From Cuspidothrix sp046080125 (GTDB lineage: Bacteria > Cyanobacteriota > Cyanobacteriia > Cyanobacteriales > Nostocaceae): a stretch of 64,000 nucleotides of DNA. The notes under the pieces are model-generated. The model saw only the letters and a program-made list of their open reading frames with translations. It had not been told where the DNA came from and ran no database searches. Shown here in pieces: positions 17,446 through 26,277 of this stretch. Position numbers and translations under genes: made by a program. Each line of letters begins with the position of its first letter. The stretch's first letter is position 1. The stretch is from NCBI GenBank assembly GCA_046080125.1, contig JBJTTJ010000233.1, forward strand, positions 1-64,000, read 5' to 3'.

Positions 17446-18228
17446 ATGAACACATCAAAACAGATTTCTCACTGGCGCATAGTAGCTGCCTCCGTCTGTG
17501 GAACTAGCCATGCCAAAAACCAACAACTTTGTCAGGACGCTCACCACTGGCAGGTATTGGCAAATAATGTACTGGTAATAGCAGCAGCAGATGGGGCAGG
17601 TTCTGCTAAACTAGGAAAAGTAGGATCAATGATTGCCGTGGAAACGGCAATAGAGCATCTTTCCATGCAAGAAATTACCAGTGATGCCCTAGCTAATGAT
17701 AGTTTTTTGCGTTATCTGCTAACTGATACCATGTTAGTAGCCCGCAATGCTATAGAAACGGAGGCGAATGCTGGTGAAAATCAACCCCATGATTTAGCAA
17801 CTACCTTAATTGTGATGATTGCCGCACCAGAAATTGTGGCTGTGGCACAAATTGGGGATGGTGTAGCTGTGGGTAAGAATAATAAGGGACATCTGATAGC
17901 GCTAACTACTCCTAGTAGTGGCGAATATATCAACGAAACAACCTTTTTAACATCTCCTGGTGCTGTAGAGACTGCCCAAATTAAATTATGGCGAGAAAAT
18001 ATTGTTAATGTTGGTGTTCTCACAGATGGACTGCAAATGTTGGCTTTGAATATGATGGTAGGTGAACCTCACAAACCGTTCTTTCAGCCTTTGTTTGACT
18101 TTGTTGCTAATGCTGAGGATAGAATATTAGCAAAAGAACATCTACAGAGGTTTTTAAGCTCAAATAAGATTACTCAACGTACAGATGATGATTTGACTTT
18201 GGTTCTAGCCGCATTTGGCAATTCATGA
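17446..18228 (+). CDS. PP2C family protein phosphatase
   Basis: A 260-residue PP2C-type Ser/Thr phosphatase. Metal-site and fold motifs are CQDAHHW, AAADGAGSAKLGKVGS, DLATTLIV, AQIGDGVAVG, GVLTDGLQ and DDDLTLVLAAF at the end. It removes phosphates from serine/threonine residues and needs Mg or Mn. Placed between the VWA gene and the kinase, it should oppose that kinase. There is no membrane segment, so it is cytoplasmic. This PP2C type (PP2C_2) is the one found in TerY-P triads. Confidence 0.88.
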   Translation: MNTSKQISHWRIVAASVCGTSHAKNQQLCQDAHHWQVLANNVLVIAAADGAGSAKLGKVGSMIAVETAIEHLSMQEITSDALANDSFLRYLLTDTMLVARNAIETEANAGENQPHDLATTLIVMIAAPEIVAVAQIGDGVAVGKNNKGHLIALTTPSSGEYINETTFLTSPGAVETAQIKLWRENIVNVGVLTDGLQMLALNMMVGEPHKPFFQPLFDFVANAEDRILAKEHLQRFLSSNKITQRTDDDLTLVLAAFGNS

Positions 18229-18353
18229 TTCATCCTCATCCGTACACCTCTGTTTTACAGATCCGGGTAAAACACACAAGAATAAGGAACATAGGGGTTC
18301 TTGATTTATTTTTTCCCTAACTGTCAATTAATTTACATTACCTTAATTCTTCC

Positions 18354-20528
18354 ATGCAGGTACTACGTCGTCTTCCCAATCCAGAAATTCTCAACTTCTG
18401 TGTCAGTGTGGGACATGGTGGTGAAGCTTGTATCTATGCAGTGCCATCGGATGAACATTTGGTAGGAAAAATCTATCATCAACCCACTACCAGTCATGCC
18501 CAAAAACTACAGGCAATGCTTGCCAATCCTCCTGTTAATCCTACGGCTAGTTTAGGACATATTTCTATTGCTTGGCCACAGGAGTTGTTAGAGGCGGTAG
18601 ATGGTAGTGGTGAGATTGTTGGCTTTATCATGCCAAGAATTCGGGGCATGCGGCCGATCATGGATTTTTATAATCCGGGGGTGCGCCGACAACATTGCCC
18701 ATTATTCAATTATCAATATTTACTGCGTACTGCTCGCAATTTAGCATCTGCTGTTGCAGCTTTGCACGCCAGCCAATATTGTATTGGTGATGTGAATGAG
18801 TCGAATATCCTGGTGAGTGATACGGCTTTGGTGACATTGGTAGATACGGATTCTTTTCAAGTTCCTGAGCCAGCCCAAAATATTGTTTATCGTTGTGTTG
18901 TGGGTAAGGCTGAGTATACTCCCCCTGAATTACAGAATAAGATCTTTGCCGATTATGATCGGGATAGCTATCATGATCTGTTTGGGTTAGCTGTGCTGAT
19001 CTTCCAGCTGTTAATGGAAGGTACTCACCCATTTTCGGGAATATTTCAGGGTGGTGTTGAACCTCCCCCGTATCAAGCGCGGATCTTGGCTGGCCATTTT
19101 ACCTATAGTCAAAAGAAACAAGTACCCTATTTACCAACGCCCATTTCTCCGAGTTGGGATTTGCTGCATCCCCAATTACAGGATTTGTTTGTGCGTTGTT
19201 TTGAAGATGGTCATAATAATCCAAAGTTGCGCCCTAATGCTCAAACTTGGTCTTCGTCCCTAAAGATGGCGGAAGAGAGTTTGGTGACTTGTGATGCTAA
19301 TCCTCAACATCTGTATCACAATCATTTGCAGAAGTGCCCTTGGTGTGAACGGGCAAAAAAATTAGGTGGTAGAGATCCGTTTCCCTCTTTAGGGGCGATC
19401 GCTTCTAAACAACATCTCCAACCCCGACGCAAATCAAAACGTCGTCATACCTCTATTACCCAACCAGCATATTCTCCTGTATACAATTGGCAATCATCAT
19501 CTAGTCAGTCCCTTTCGTCTCTACCTTCTGCTAATAAGCTCAACCCCAAGATATATGGTGTGATTTTTAGTGTGATAGGTTTGGGTATTTTAGGCTATTT
19601 GGATCTGATGGTGAAGTTTACTCGTCCCTTTGTTTCCCAAAATCCCTATACTCAACAAAGTTTGCTCTCACAGACAGATAATCCTTCCTCTCAACATTCA
19701 AATCTGTCGTTTATGGATTACTATCACCGGGGTGATCTTGCTTATCAACAGCAAGATTATCAACAAGCTGTTGCCAATTTTGCTCAAGCTGTGAAAAAAA
19801 ATCCCCAATATGCAAAAGGTTATGTAAATTTGGGTAATGCTCGCTTTAATTTGAATGATTATGAAGGTGCATTAGCTAGTTATAACCAAGCTTTGAAATT
19901 GAATCCTCAAGAAGTTAAAGCTTATGTAAATCGCGGTAATGTTTATTATATGTTGGCAGATTATAGCAGCGATCCTGATAGGGAATATAAACAAGCGATC
20001 GCCGATTTTAATACTGCTATTAATATAGATAAAAATGATGCTGAAGCCTATATCAGAAGAGGCATTGTGAGATTTGAAATTACCAGATATGTCAATAATT
20101 CTCTTCAGGAATACGAAAAATCAATTGGCGATTTTACACAAGCAATTAAACTAAATTCATCCAAAGTAGAGGCTTATTTTCAAAGAGGTTTAGTTCGATA
20201 TCAAATTGCTCAATATAGTGCTCATTACTTAAAAGAATATCAACAAGCAATTTCTGATTTTAACGAGGCCTTAAAAATTAATCCCCGACTAGCTAAAGTG
20301 TATTTAAAGCGGGCTATGGTTCACTATGAGCTATCACAATATGGAGAAAATGGATCTGACAAGAATCACGTCCAAGCGGTTGCAGACTTACAAATAGCCG
20401 CCAAAGTTTCTCTAGAACAAGAGGATATGGATAATTATCAACAAGCCCTCAGCAATATGTGTATTATTGTCGCTAAAAAATGTGATACTGTTTTACCTAA
20501 ATCAACTTTAGCAGGAAAGAAGAATTGA
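18354..20528 (+). CDS. Protein kinase with zinc-ribbon-like linker, TM helix and TPR repeats
   Basis: A 724-residue protein. Kinase domain about 1-305: glycine loop GHGGEACIY (20-28), Lys39 in VGKIY, catalytic loop GDVNESNILV (145-154) replacing the usual HRDxxxxN, metal-binding VDTDSF (163-168) in place of DFG, then YTPPEL and 'DRDSYHDLFGLAVLIFQLL'. Residues 313-331 hold Cys313, Cys328 and Cys331 (CPWC), a likely zinc site. One membrane helix lies at about 400-420. The C-terminal 270 residues carry TPR repeats (AKGYVNLGNARFNLNDYEGAL and similar), some with inserted segments. Third member of the TerY-P-like triad; the TPR part probably recruits targets. Confidence 0.88.
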   Translation: MQVLRRLPNPEILNFCVSVGHGGEACIYAVPSDEHLVGKIYHQPTTSHAQKLQAMLANPPVNPTASLGHISIAWPQELLEAVDGSGEIVGFIMPRIRGMRPIMDFYNPGVRRQHCPLFNYQYLLRTARNLASAVAALHASQYCIGDVNESNILVSDTALVTLVDTDSFQVPEPAQNIVYRCVVGKAEYTPPELQNKIFADYDRDSYHDLFGLAVLIFQLLMEGTHPFSGIFQGGVEPPPYQARILAGHFTYSQKKQVPYLPTPISPSWDLLHPQLQDLFVRCFEDGHNNPKLRPNAQTWSSSLKMAEESLVTCDANPQHLYHNHLQKCPWCERAKKLGGRDPFPSLGAIASKQHLQPRRKSKRRHTSITQPAYSPVYNWQSSSSQSLSSLPSANKLNPKIYGVIFSVIGLGILGYLDLMVKFTRPFVSQNPYTQQSLLSQTDNPSSQHSNLSFMDYYHRGDLAYQQQDYQQAVANFAQAVKKNPQYAKGYVNLGNARFNLNDYEGALASYNQALKLNPQEVKAYVNRGNVYYMLADYSSDPDREYKQAIADFNTAINIDKNDAEAYIRRGIVRFEITRYVNNSLQEYEKSIGDFTQAIKLNSSKVEAYFQRGLVRYQIAQYSAHYLKEYQQAISDFNEALKINPRLAKVYLKRAMVHYELSQYGENGSDKNHVQAVADLQIAAKVSLEQEDMDNYQQALSNMCIIVAKKCDTVLPKSTLAGKKN

Positions 20529-20879
20529 GGTGACATAGGATTCCTATTTGATTTTTGTTAGCGTAGCATCTCCTAGGAATACATTTGCATTTCCCCGAGT
20601 CTTATTATAATGGAAATAAACACGGGAGAAGTTTGTAGAAAGGAGATTCATCCCCATTAGGAAAAAATCTCCTATCTGGTTGTCTTCGTTAAAAACATTT
20701 TACAGATAAAATATCTTAATTTACTTTTTCTTTATCCTTTAAGAAAAAATTCTAGCTACATTATGATTATCTACCATAAAAATTGAGAAAAAATCGTCAT
20801 TAAACCACTCAGATATCATGGTGCCTTTTCTTGATTATCTTCATAATAGCAAACACCTGATCATCTTTGAGGTAATTAT
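20529..20879. other. Intergenic region before the polysaccharide island
   Basis: No gene is seen in these 351 bases. The region is AT-rich, and its last part must hold the promoter for the leftmost island gene. GAGGTAATTAT before the ATG at 20880 gives a good ribosome binding site. I searched by eye for GTA-N8-TAC (NtcA) and for TCCGGA (a heterocyst-type motif) and found neither here. Confidence 0.55.
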
Positions 20880-21653
20880 ATGAAAGCGGTAATTTTAGCT
20901 GGCGGTTTAGGTACAAGGTTAAGCGAAGAAACCAGCATTAGACCCAAACCGATGGTAGAGGTTGGTGGTAAACCAATTCTCTGGCACATCATGAAGATTT
21001 ATTCTGCTCATGGCATCAATGATTTTATCATTTGTTGCGGCTATAAAGGGTACATCATTAAAGAATACTTTGCTAATTATTTCTTACGTATGTCAGACGT
21101 GACATTTGATATGCGATTTAATCAAATGAATGTCCATTCTGGATATGCAGAACCTTGGCGAGTCACCTTAGTAAATACAGGTGATAATACCATGACTGGC
21201 GGACGTTTAAAACAAGTGCGTGAACATATTGGTAATGAAACTTTTTGCTTTACCTATGGTGATGGTGTCAGTAATATTAATATTACAGAATTAATTAAAT
21301 TTCACAAACAACAAAACACATTAGCAACACTCAGTGCAGTTCAACCAGCAGGAAGATTTGGGGTGATTTCTTTAGGAAATGAACAGACAAAAATTGCCAG
21401 TTTTAAAGAAAAACCTGAAGGTGATGGTGCTTGGATTAATGGTGGTTATTTTGTTCTAGAACCACAAGTAATTGATTTTATTGCGGATAGTTCAACAGTG
21501 TGGGAGAAAGAACCATTAGAAAAGTTAGCTGATTTAGCAGAATTATCGGCCTATAAACATGATGGTTTTTGGCAACCAATGGACACATTAAGAGATAAAA
21601 ACTATCTAGAGGAACTTTGGCAAAGTGGTAAAGCACCTTGGCAAGTTTGGTAA
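20880..21653 (+). CDS. rfbF: Glucose-1-phosphate cytidylyltransferase
   Basis: The 257-residue protein begins MKAVILAGGLGTRLSEETS and then RPKPMVEVGGKPILWHIMK, the nucleotidyltransferase signature of RfbF. It makes CDP-glucose from CTP and glucose-1-phosphate, the entry point of CDP-deoxysugar pathways. Later motifs 'FCFTYGDGVSNINI', 'GRFGVISL', 'FKEKPEGDGAWINGGYFVLEP' and 'WQPMDTLRDKNYLEELW' agree throughout. First gene of the island. In Anabaena PCC 7120, as I recall, a homologue opens the HEP island. A typical CDP-glucose 4,6-dehydratase (RfbG) is not obvious next to it. Confidence 0.95.
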   Translation: MKAVILAGGLGTRLSEETSIRPKPMVEVGGKPILWHIMKIYSAHGINDFIICCGYKGYIIKEYFANYFLRMSDVTFDMRFNQMNVHSGYAEPWRVTLVNTGDNTMTGGRLKQVREHIGNETFCFTYGDGVSNINITELIKFHKQQNTLATLSAVQPAGRFGVISLGNEQTKIASFKEKPEGDGAWINGGYFVLEPQVIDFIADSSTVWEKEPLEKLADLAELSAYKHDGFWQPMDTLRDKNYLEELWQSGKAPWQVW

Positions 21654-21706
21654 TAGGAATTTTTAATTTTAGATATTAGACCTCTGGTGAAAAAGATGTA
21701 GAAATA

Positions 21707-21787
21707 ATTCATGAATTGTCCCTACCAAGAGTTTAGTGGTTATGCACATTTCATTACCACCATCTGTCTATTAGGGACAACAATTCA
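21707..21787. repeat. Copy of a dispersed TAGGGACAA element
   Basis: The stretch ATTCATGAATTGTCCCTAC, TTTAGTGGTTATGCACATTTC, ATTACCACC and TAGGGACAA matches, in reverse orientation, the elements at 58258-58331 and 63365-63480. It ends in inverted TTGTCCCTA/TAGGGACAA arms. It fills most of the gap between rfbF and the next gene. Confidence 0.65.
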
Positions 21788-21922
21788 GGTGAGGTGATCA
21801 CATCCCCAACTTCTTTTATTAATTGTGTTCATAAATTACAAATTAATCAGCAGAAATTGGAGAGATGGGTAGATGATTGGGATTGCTATAGCTGAATACT
21901 TACGACTAAGGAAAGATTAATA

Positions 21923-23134
21923 ATGTATGATTTTGCGATTATTGGTGGTGGTATAGTTGGACTTTCTACCGCCATGACATTAGGAGAGCGTTATCCAGAT
22001 GCGAGAATTTTAGTGTTAGAAAAAGAGAGTCAATGGGCATTTCATCAAACTGGTAATAATAGCGGTGTAATTCATTCTGGTATTTACTATAAACCAGGAA
22101 GCTTTAAAGCTAAATTTTGCCGTGATGGTAGCCGTTCCATGGTCAAATTTTGTCAAGATCATGGTATTGATCATGAGATTTGTGGTAAAGTCATTGTTGC
22201 TATTAATAAACAAGAATTACCACGGCTAGAAAATCTTTACACAAGAGGTTTAGAAAACGGTATTCCCGTTAAAAGAATTAGTCCCGAAGAAATCAAAGAA
22301 ATTGAGCCTCATGTGAGTTGTGTGAGCGGAATTCGGGTATTTAACACGGGGATAGTTAATTACAAACAAGTTTGTTTAAAATACGCCGAAATAACTCGTA
22401 ACCAGGGGGGAGATTTACGCCTTAATACCCAAGTTTTACAAATTCGTTGCAGTGGTAAAAATCAGATATTAGAAACTAACAATGGCAGTTTTGAAACTCG
22501 ATTTGTGATCAATTGTGCCGGATTGCATAGCGATCGCATTGCAAAATTAGGTAAGGCTAACCCCGGTGCAAAAATCGTTCCCTTTCGCGGCGAATATTAC
22601 GAACTCACCCCCGAAAAGCGCTATCTGGTCAAAACTCTCATTTATCCAGTTCCTAACCCGGATTTCCCCTTTCTCGGCGTTCATTTCACCCGCATGATTG
22701 ATAACAGCGTCCACGCTGGACCAAATGCAGTTCTCAGTCTCAAACGTGAAGGATACAAAAAAACCGATTTTGACCTGGGAGATTTTGCCGAAGTCATCAC
22801 TTATCCAGGCTTTTGGAAACTAGCGGCCAAACACGCTGACGAAGGGATTCAAGAAATAATTCGTTCCTTTAGTAAAGCTGCTTTTGTCAGAAGTTTGCAA
22901 ACACTAATTCCCGAAGTAAAAGCAGAAGATATAATTCCTACCCATGCAGGAGTCCGCGCCCAAGCATTAATGAATAATGGTTCTCTAGTAGATGACTTTT
23001 TAATCATTTCAGGTGAGAACTCCATTCATGTTTGCAATGCACCCTCACCGGCGGCAACTTCTTCCTTAGAAATTGGTAAAGCCATAGTAGAAAAAATCCC
23101 AGAACCCACACATTTACACAGCTTACTAGCGTAA
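21923..23134 (+). CDS. lhgO: L-2-hydroxyglutarate oxidase-like FAD enzyme
   Basis: A 403-residue FAD-dependent oxidoreductase of the LhgO/DAO type: dinucleotide loop DFAIIGGGIVGLSTAMTL, 'EKESQWAFHQTGNNSGVIHSGIYY', 'NTGIVNYKQVCLKYAE', 'VINCAGLHSDRIA' and 'PFRGEYYELTPEKRYLVKTLIYPVP'. Known members oxidise L-2-hydroxyglutarate to 2-oxoglutarate and pass electrons to quinones. Inside a polysaccharide cluster it may instead act on a related hydroxyacid or supply 2-oxoglutarate for the neighbouring 2-oxoglutarate-dependent oxygenases (inference). AAGGAAAG upstream of ATG 21923 is a good binding site. Confidence 0.85.
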   Translation: MYDFAIIGGGIVGLSTAMTLGERYPDARILVLEKESQWAFHQTGNNSGVIHSGIYYKPGSFKAKFCRDGSRSMVKFCQDHGIDHEICGKVIVAINKQELPRLENLYTRGLENGIPVKRISPEEIKEIEPHVSCVSGIRVFNTGIVNYKQVCLKYAEITRNQGGDLRLNTQVLQIRCSGKNQILETNNGSFETRFVINCAGLHSDRIAKLGKANPGAKIVPFRGEYYELTPEKRYLVKTLIYPVPNPDFPFLGVHFTRMIDNSVHAGPNAVLSLKREGYKKTDFDLGDFAEVITYPGFWKLAAKHADEGIQEIIRSFSKAAFVRSLQTLIPEVKAEDIIPTHAGVRAQALMNNGSLVDDFLIISGENSIHVCNAPSPAATSSLEIGKAIVEKIPEPTHLHSLLA

Positions 23135-23220
23135 GCAAATCATCTTCTATCTGACAATCTTGTTCTCTAGCAACTCTTCAACAAACAAGTTAATTTCCCA
23201 CATCAAAAATTTTAAACCTC

Positions 23221-24249
23221 ATGAAAATATTAGTCACCGGTACAGAAGGTTATCTTGGTTCTTTATTGCCTACCTTATTAATGCAAAGAGGCCATGAAGT
23301 TATCGGAGTAGATACAGGTTTTTATAAAGTTGGTTGGCTATATAACGGCACAGAACTAACAGCTAAAACCCTGAATAAAGACATTCGTGATATTAATCCT
23401 CAAGACTTAGAAGGTGTGGATTCAATAGTTCACATGGCAGAATTATCTAACGATCCCACAGGACAATTATCACCTAATATTACCTATGATATTAATCATT
23501 TAGGTTCAGTTCGTCTAGCCAATTTAGCAAAAACAATGGGAGTTCGGCGCTTTGTTTATATGTCCTCCTGTAGTGTTTATGGCGTGGCTAGTGAAAGCGA
23601 TGTGACAGAAGAATCTCCAGTAAATCCTCAAACAGCTTACGCCGAATGTAAAACCTTAGTAGAAAGAGATATTCAACCATTAGCTGATGATGATTTCTCC
23701 CCTACTTTTATGCGAAATGCCACCGCTTTTGGTGCTTCCCCCAGAATGCGATTTGATATTGTTTTAAATAACTTAGCCGGGTTAGCTTGGACAACCAAAG
23801 AAATTAAAATGACCAGTGATGGTACACCTTGGCGGCCATTGGTTCACGCTTTAGATATTTGCAAAGCCATTATTTGTGCATTAGAAGCACCTAGAGATGT
23901 AATTCACAATCAAATCTTTAACGTAGGTGATACTGGGAATAACTATCGAGTTAAAGAAATAGCAGAAATTGTCGCCGAGGTTTTTCCTGGTTGTAAATTA
24001 TCCTTTGGTAATAACGGTTCAGATAATCGCAGCTATCGCGTATCCTTTGCAAAAATCAATAGTATTTTACCGGGATTTAAGTGTGATTGGAATGCCGAGA
24101 GAGGGGCAGAACAATTATTTAGTTTATTCAAACAAATTGACATGACTGAAGATACCTTCTTGTTTAGAGGATTCACCCGTCTCAAACAGCTGGAATATTT
24201 AATTCGTACAGAACAAATTGATCAGGATTTCTTCTGGAATAAACTCTAA
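23221..24249 (+). CDS. Extended SDR nucleotide-sugar epimerase/dehydratase
   Basis: The 342-residue protein has an NAD-binding start KILVTGTEGYLGSLL (GxxGxxG), 'VDSIVHMAELSNDPTGQ', the catalytic Ser in MSSCSVYG and the pair Tyr-Lys in YAECK, then 'RPLVHALDICKAIICALE'. It should modify a nucleotide sugar, perhaps the CDP-sugar made by the cytidylyltransferase two genes upstream. Exact reaction (epimerase, reductase or 4,6-dehydratase) cannot be read from these motifs. The C-terminal 'FTRLKQLEYLIRTEQI' is typical of a subgroup found in surface-sugar loci. Confidence 0.85.
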   Translation: MKILVTGTEGYLGSLLPTLLMQRGHEVIGVDTGFYKVGWLYNGTELTAKTLNKDIRDINPQDLEGVDSIVHMAELSNDPTGQLSPNITYDINHLGSVRLANLAKTMGVRRFVYMSSCSVYGVASESDVTEESPVNPQTAYAECKTLVERDIQPLADDDFSPTFMRNATAFGASPRMRFDIVLNNLAGLAWTTKEIKMTSDGTPWRPLVHALDICKAIICALEAPRDVIHNQIFNVGDTGNNYRVKEIAEIVAEVFPGCKLSFGNNGSDNRSYRVSFAKINSILPGFKCDWNAERGAEQLFSLFKQIDMTEDTFLFRGFTRLKQLEYLIRTEQIDQDFFWNKL

Positions 24250-24270
24250 AAATCATCATCTAAATTGTAG

Positions 24271-24312
24271 TGAGGAATTTATTCCTCATGTAAAGGAATT
24301 TATTCCTCATTT
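24271..24312. repeat. Double palindrome GAGGAATTTATTCCTC
   Basis: The palindrome TGAGGAATTTATTCCTCA occurs at 24271-24288 and again, nearly complete, at 24293-24312. It lies just after an SDR gene stop and may be part of a terminator or a small repeat element. Confidence 0.6.
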
Positions 24313-24375
24313 GATAACTAAAGTCATCACTACAGTATTCTTCTACTTTGCTTCAATAACTCATAAAGATTAATT

Positions 24376-25194
24376 ATGCTGAACACTGCAATAGCAAAAA
24401 TCTCTCTCTTAAAAGAGGAGTTAGAATATCATCTCAAACTTTGGCATCATCATAATTATTTACCTACTCTAGAAGGCAAAGATAAGATGATTGCTGAATC
24501 TCTCAAAAAAGATGGAATTTGTATTACTAATCTTTCCGATTTAGGGCTACCTTCCACTTCAGTCTTACTTAATTCTGCCCATAGTTTTTTGCCAAAGATG
24601 GGCAAAGCTAATTACGATCCTTCAGGACAAAATCACCCAGAAATATTCAATGTTACACACCTAAATGAGTTCTTGAATTGGGGTAATGAGTCGAGATTAT
24701 TAAACATTCTCGAAAATTATATTGGTCTTCCTGTTGCTTATCATGGTGTGCAAATTCGCAAAGATTTTATTAATAAAAATCAATTCAAAACCATGATGTG
24801 GCATCGAGATTCAGAAGACCGCCGCATTGTCAAAATTATCATTTACTTAAATGATGTAGACAAAGAACAAGGACCATTTGAATATGTGCCACCAGCATTT
24901 ACTTCAGGAATAAATTTTTATCGTCTTTACCAGAAAATTTACAATCAAGGTATTGATGATGAAAGTCTTCATAAAATTATCCCTAAATCTGTTTGGAAAT
25001 CTTGCACTGGTTCATCAGGTACGGTGATTATTGCTGATACAAATCGGCTTTTACATCATGGAACTGTGAGGACAAAAGAAAGATCAACTTTATTTTTTGC
25101 CTATACAGCTAATCCTCCCAAACGCCCAGGACTATGTACACAATATTGGGATGATACTTTTCCTAAAGCAGACCTTTCCTCAGAGGTTAATTAA
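24376..25194 (+). CDS. Phytanoyl-CoA dioxygenase-like 2OG/Fe(II) oxygenase (copy 1)
   Basis: A 272-residue protein with the cupin-type iron triad: His143 and Asp145 in MWHRDSEDRR and a distal His in LLHHGTVRT (227/228), with Arg in KERSTLFFAY binding 2-oxoglutarate. 'NDVDKEQGPFEYVPPAF' is typical of the PhyH family. These enzymes hydroxylate small molecules or tailor natural products using oxygen and 2-oxoglutarate. A paralogue lies at 26278-27123, with a glycosyltransferase gene between them. The substrate is unknown; a sugar-linked or lipid-linked intermediate of the polysaccharide is plausible. Confidence 0.8.
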   Translation: MLNTAIAKISLLKEELEYHLKLWHHHNYLPTLEGKDKMIAESLKKDGICITNLSDLGLPSTSVLLNSAHSFLPKMGKANYDPSGQNHPEIFNVTHLNEFLNWGNESRLLNILENYIGLPVAYHGVQIRKDFINKNQFKTMMWHRDSEDRRIVKIIIYLNDVDKEQGPFEYVPPAFTSGINFYRLYQKIYNQGIDDESLHKIIPKSVWKSCTGSSGTVIIADTNRLLHHGTVRTKERSTLFFAYTANPPKRPGLCTQYWDDTFPKADLSSEVN

Positions 25195-25268
25195 CTACTA
25201 GATAAGGATAATTAAGGTCAAAATCCTAGTTCGTACTCAATCTCAGATACAAGGAAGAATATAAAGAC

Positions 25269-26255
25269 ATGAACAAATTACTCACCATTGCTATTCCTAC
25301 CTATAATCGTGCGAAATTACTAGATAAACAACTTGATTGGTTAGCAAAAGCAATTAAAGGTTTTGAGTCAGAATGTGAAATCATTGTTTCTGATAACTGT
25401 TCTAAAGACGATACTCAAAAAATCATTAAAAAATGGCAATTACTATTATCAAATGTAACTTTTCATAACAATAAAAATCCTGAAAATGTTGGGGTGATGA
25501 GAAATATTGCTTACTGTATTAATGCAGCAAAAACAAAGTATGTTTGGACAATTAGTGATGATGATAGAATTGGTGATCAAACTATAGATTATATTATCAA
25601 AACTTTGATACAAGAGCCAGATTTATCACTACTAATTTTAAATTTTTCCTGTCGCCATGAAGTAACCAACGAGTTATTATATGATCGCTGTTATAAAAAT
25701 GCCACAGGAAAAACAGAAATCAATGGTAAAGCAGTATTTGAAAAATGTATCCAGGAAAATCGCTCTGGTATACAGTTAATGTCTGCTGAAGTTTACAAAA
25801 CAGAATTAGCCCAGTCTGCACTAAAAAGATGGCCAGATGGGGTAAAAAATTTAGACTACCAAGTTTATTTAACAGCTTTTTGTGCTTTTTATGGTAGTGT
25901 TAAAATTAGTAAAGAGGCTTATTTAGAAAATGCTTTTGGGACTAGCCACTGGATGCTAAAACCTAAATTATTACTGCAAATGCAATACACTTATTCGCCA
26001 CAGGTGAATATTAAATTAATAGAAATTGGCTACTCCAAAGCCTTTTGTCATCAGTTAGTACGTCAGCATTTTTATGAAAATAACTGGCGAGTTTTCTTTG
26101 GTGCTTTAAAAAGATGGCCAATTATCGCTGTAACTACCTTAATTCCTTATTTGGGTTTAGTGGGTGTATCAGCTTTAGAAAGTGCGGTAGCACAACAGGA
26201 AGCGCTAGAAAGTAGAACTTCTCAAGTACGTAGTAGCCGCACCAAGAATCAATAA
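25269..26255 (+). CDS. Glycosyltransferase family 2
   Basis: A 328-residue GT-A enzyme: KLLTIAIPTYNRAKLLDKQL, 'CEIIVSDNCSKDDTQKII' and the metal-binding ISDDDRIGD. A C-terminal hydrophobic stretch (WPIIAVTTLIPYLGLVGVSAL) may associate with the membrane. It should transfer one sugar to the growing lipid-linked unit; donor and acceptor cannot be deduced. It sits between two paralogous oxygenase genes, with 74 and 22 bases on either side, so the three are likely one transcript. Confidence 0.9.
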   Translation: MNKLLTIAIPTYNRAKLLDKQLDWLAKAIKGFESECEIIVSDNCSKDDTQKIIKKWQLLLSNVTFHNNKNPENVGVMRNIAYCINAAKTKYVWTISDDDRIGDQTIDYIIKTLIQEPDLSLLILNFSCRHEVTNELLYDRCYKNATGKTEINGKAVFEKCIQENRSGIQLMSAEVYKTELAQSALKRWPDGVKNLDYQVYLTAFCAFYGSVKISKEAYLENAFGTSHWMLKPKLLLQMQYTYSPQVNIKLIEIGYSKAFCHQLVRQHFYENNWRVFFGALKRWPIIAVTTLIPYLGLVGVSALESAVAQQEALESRTSQVRSSRTKNQ

Positions 26256-26277
26256 CTAATAAGGAAAAGTAAATATC

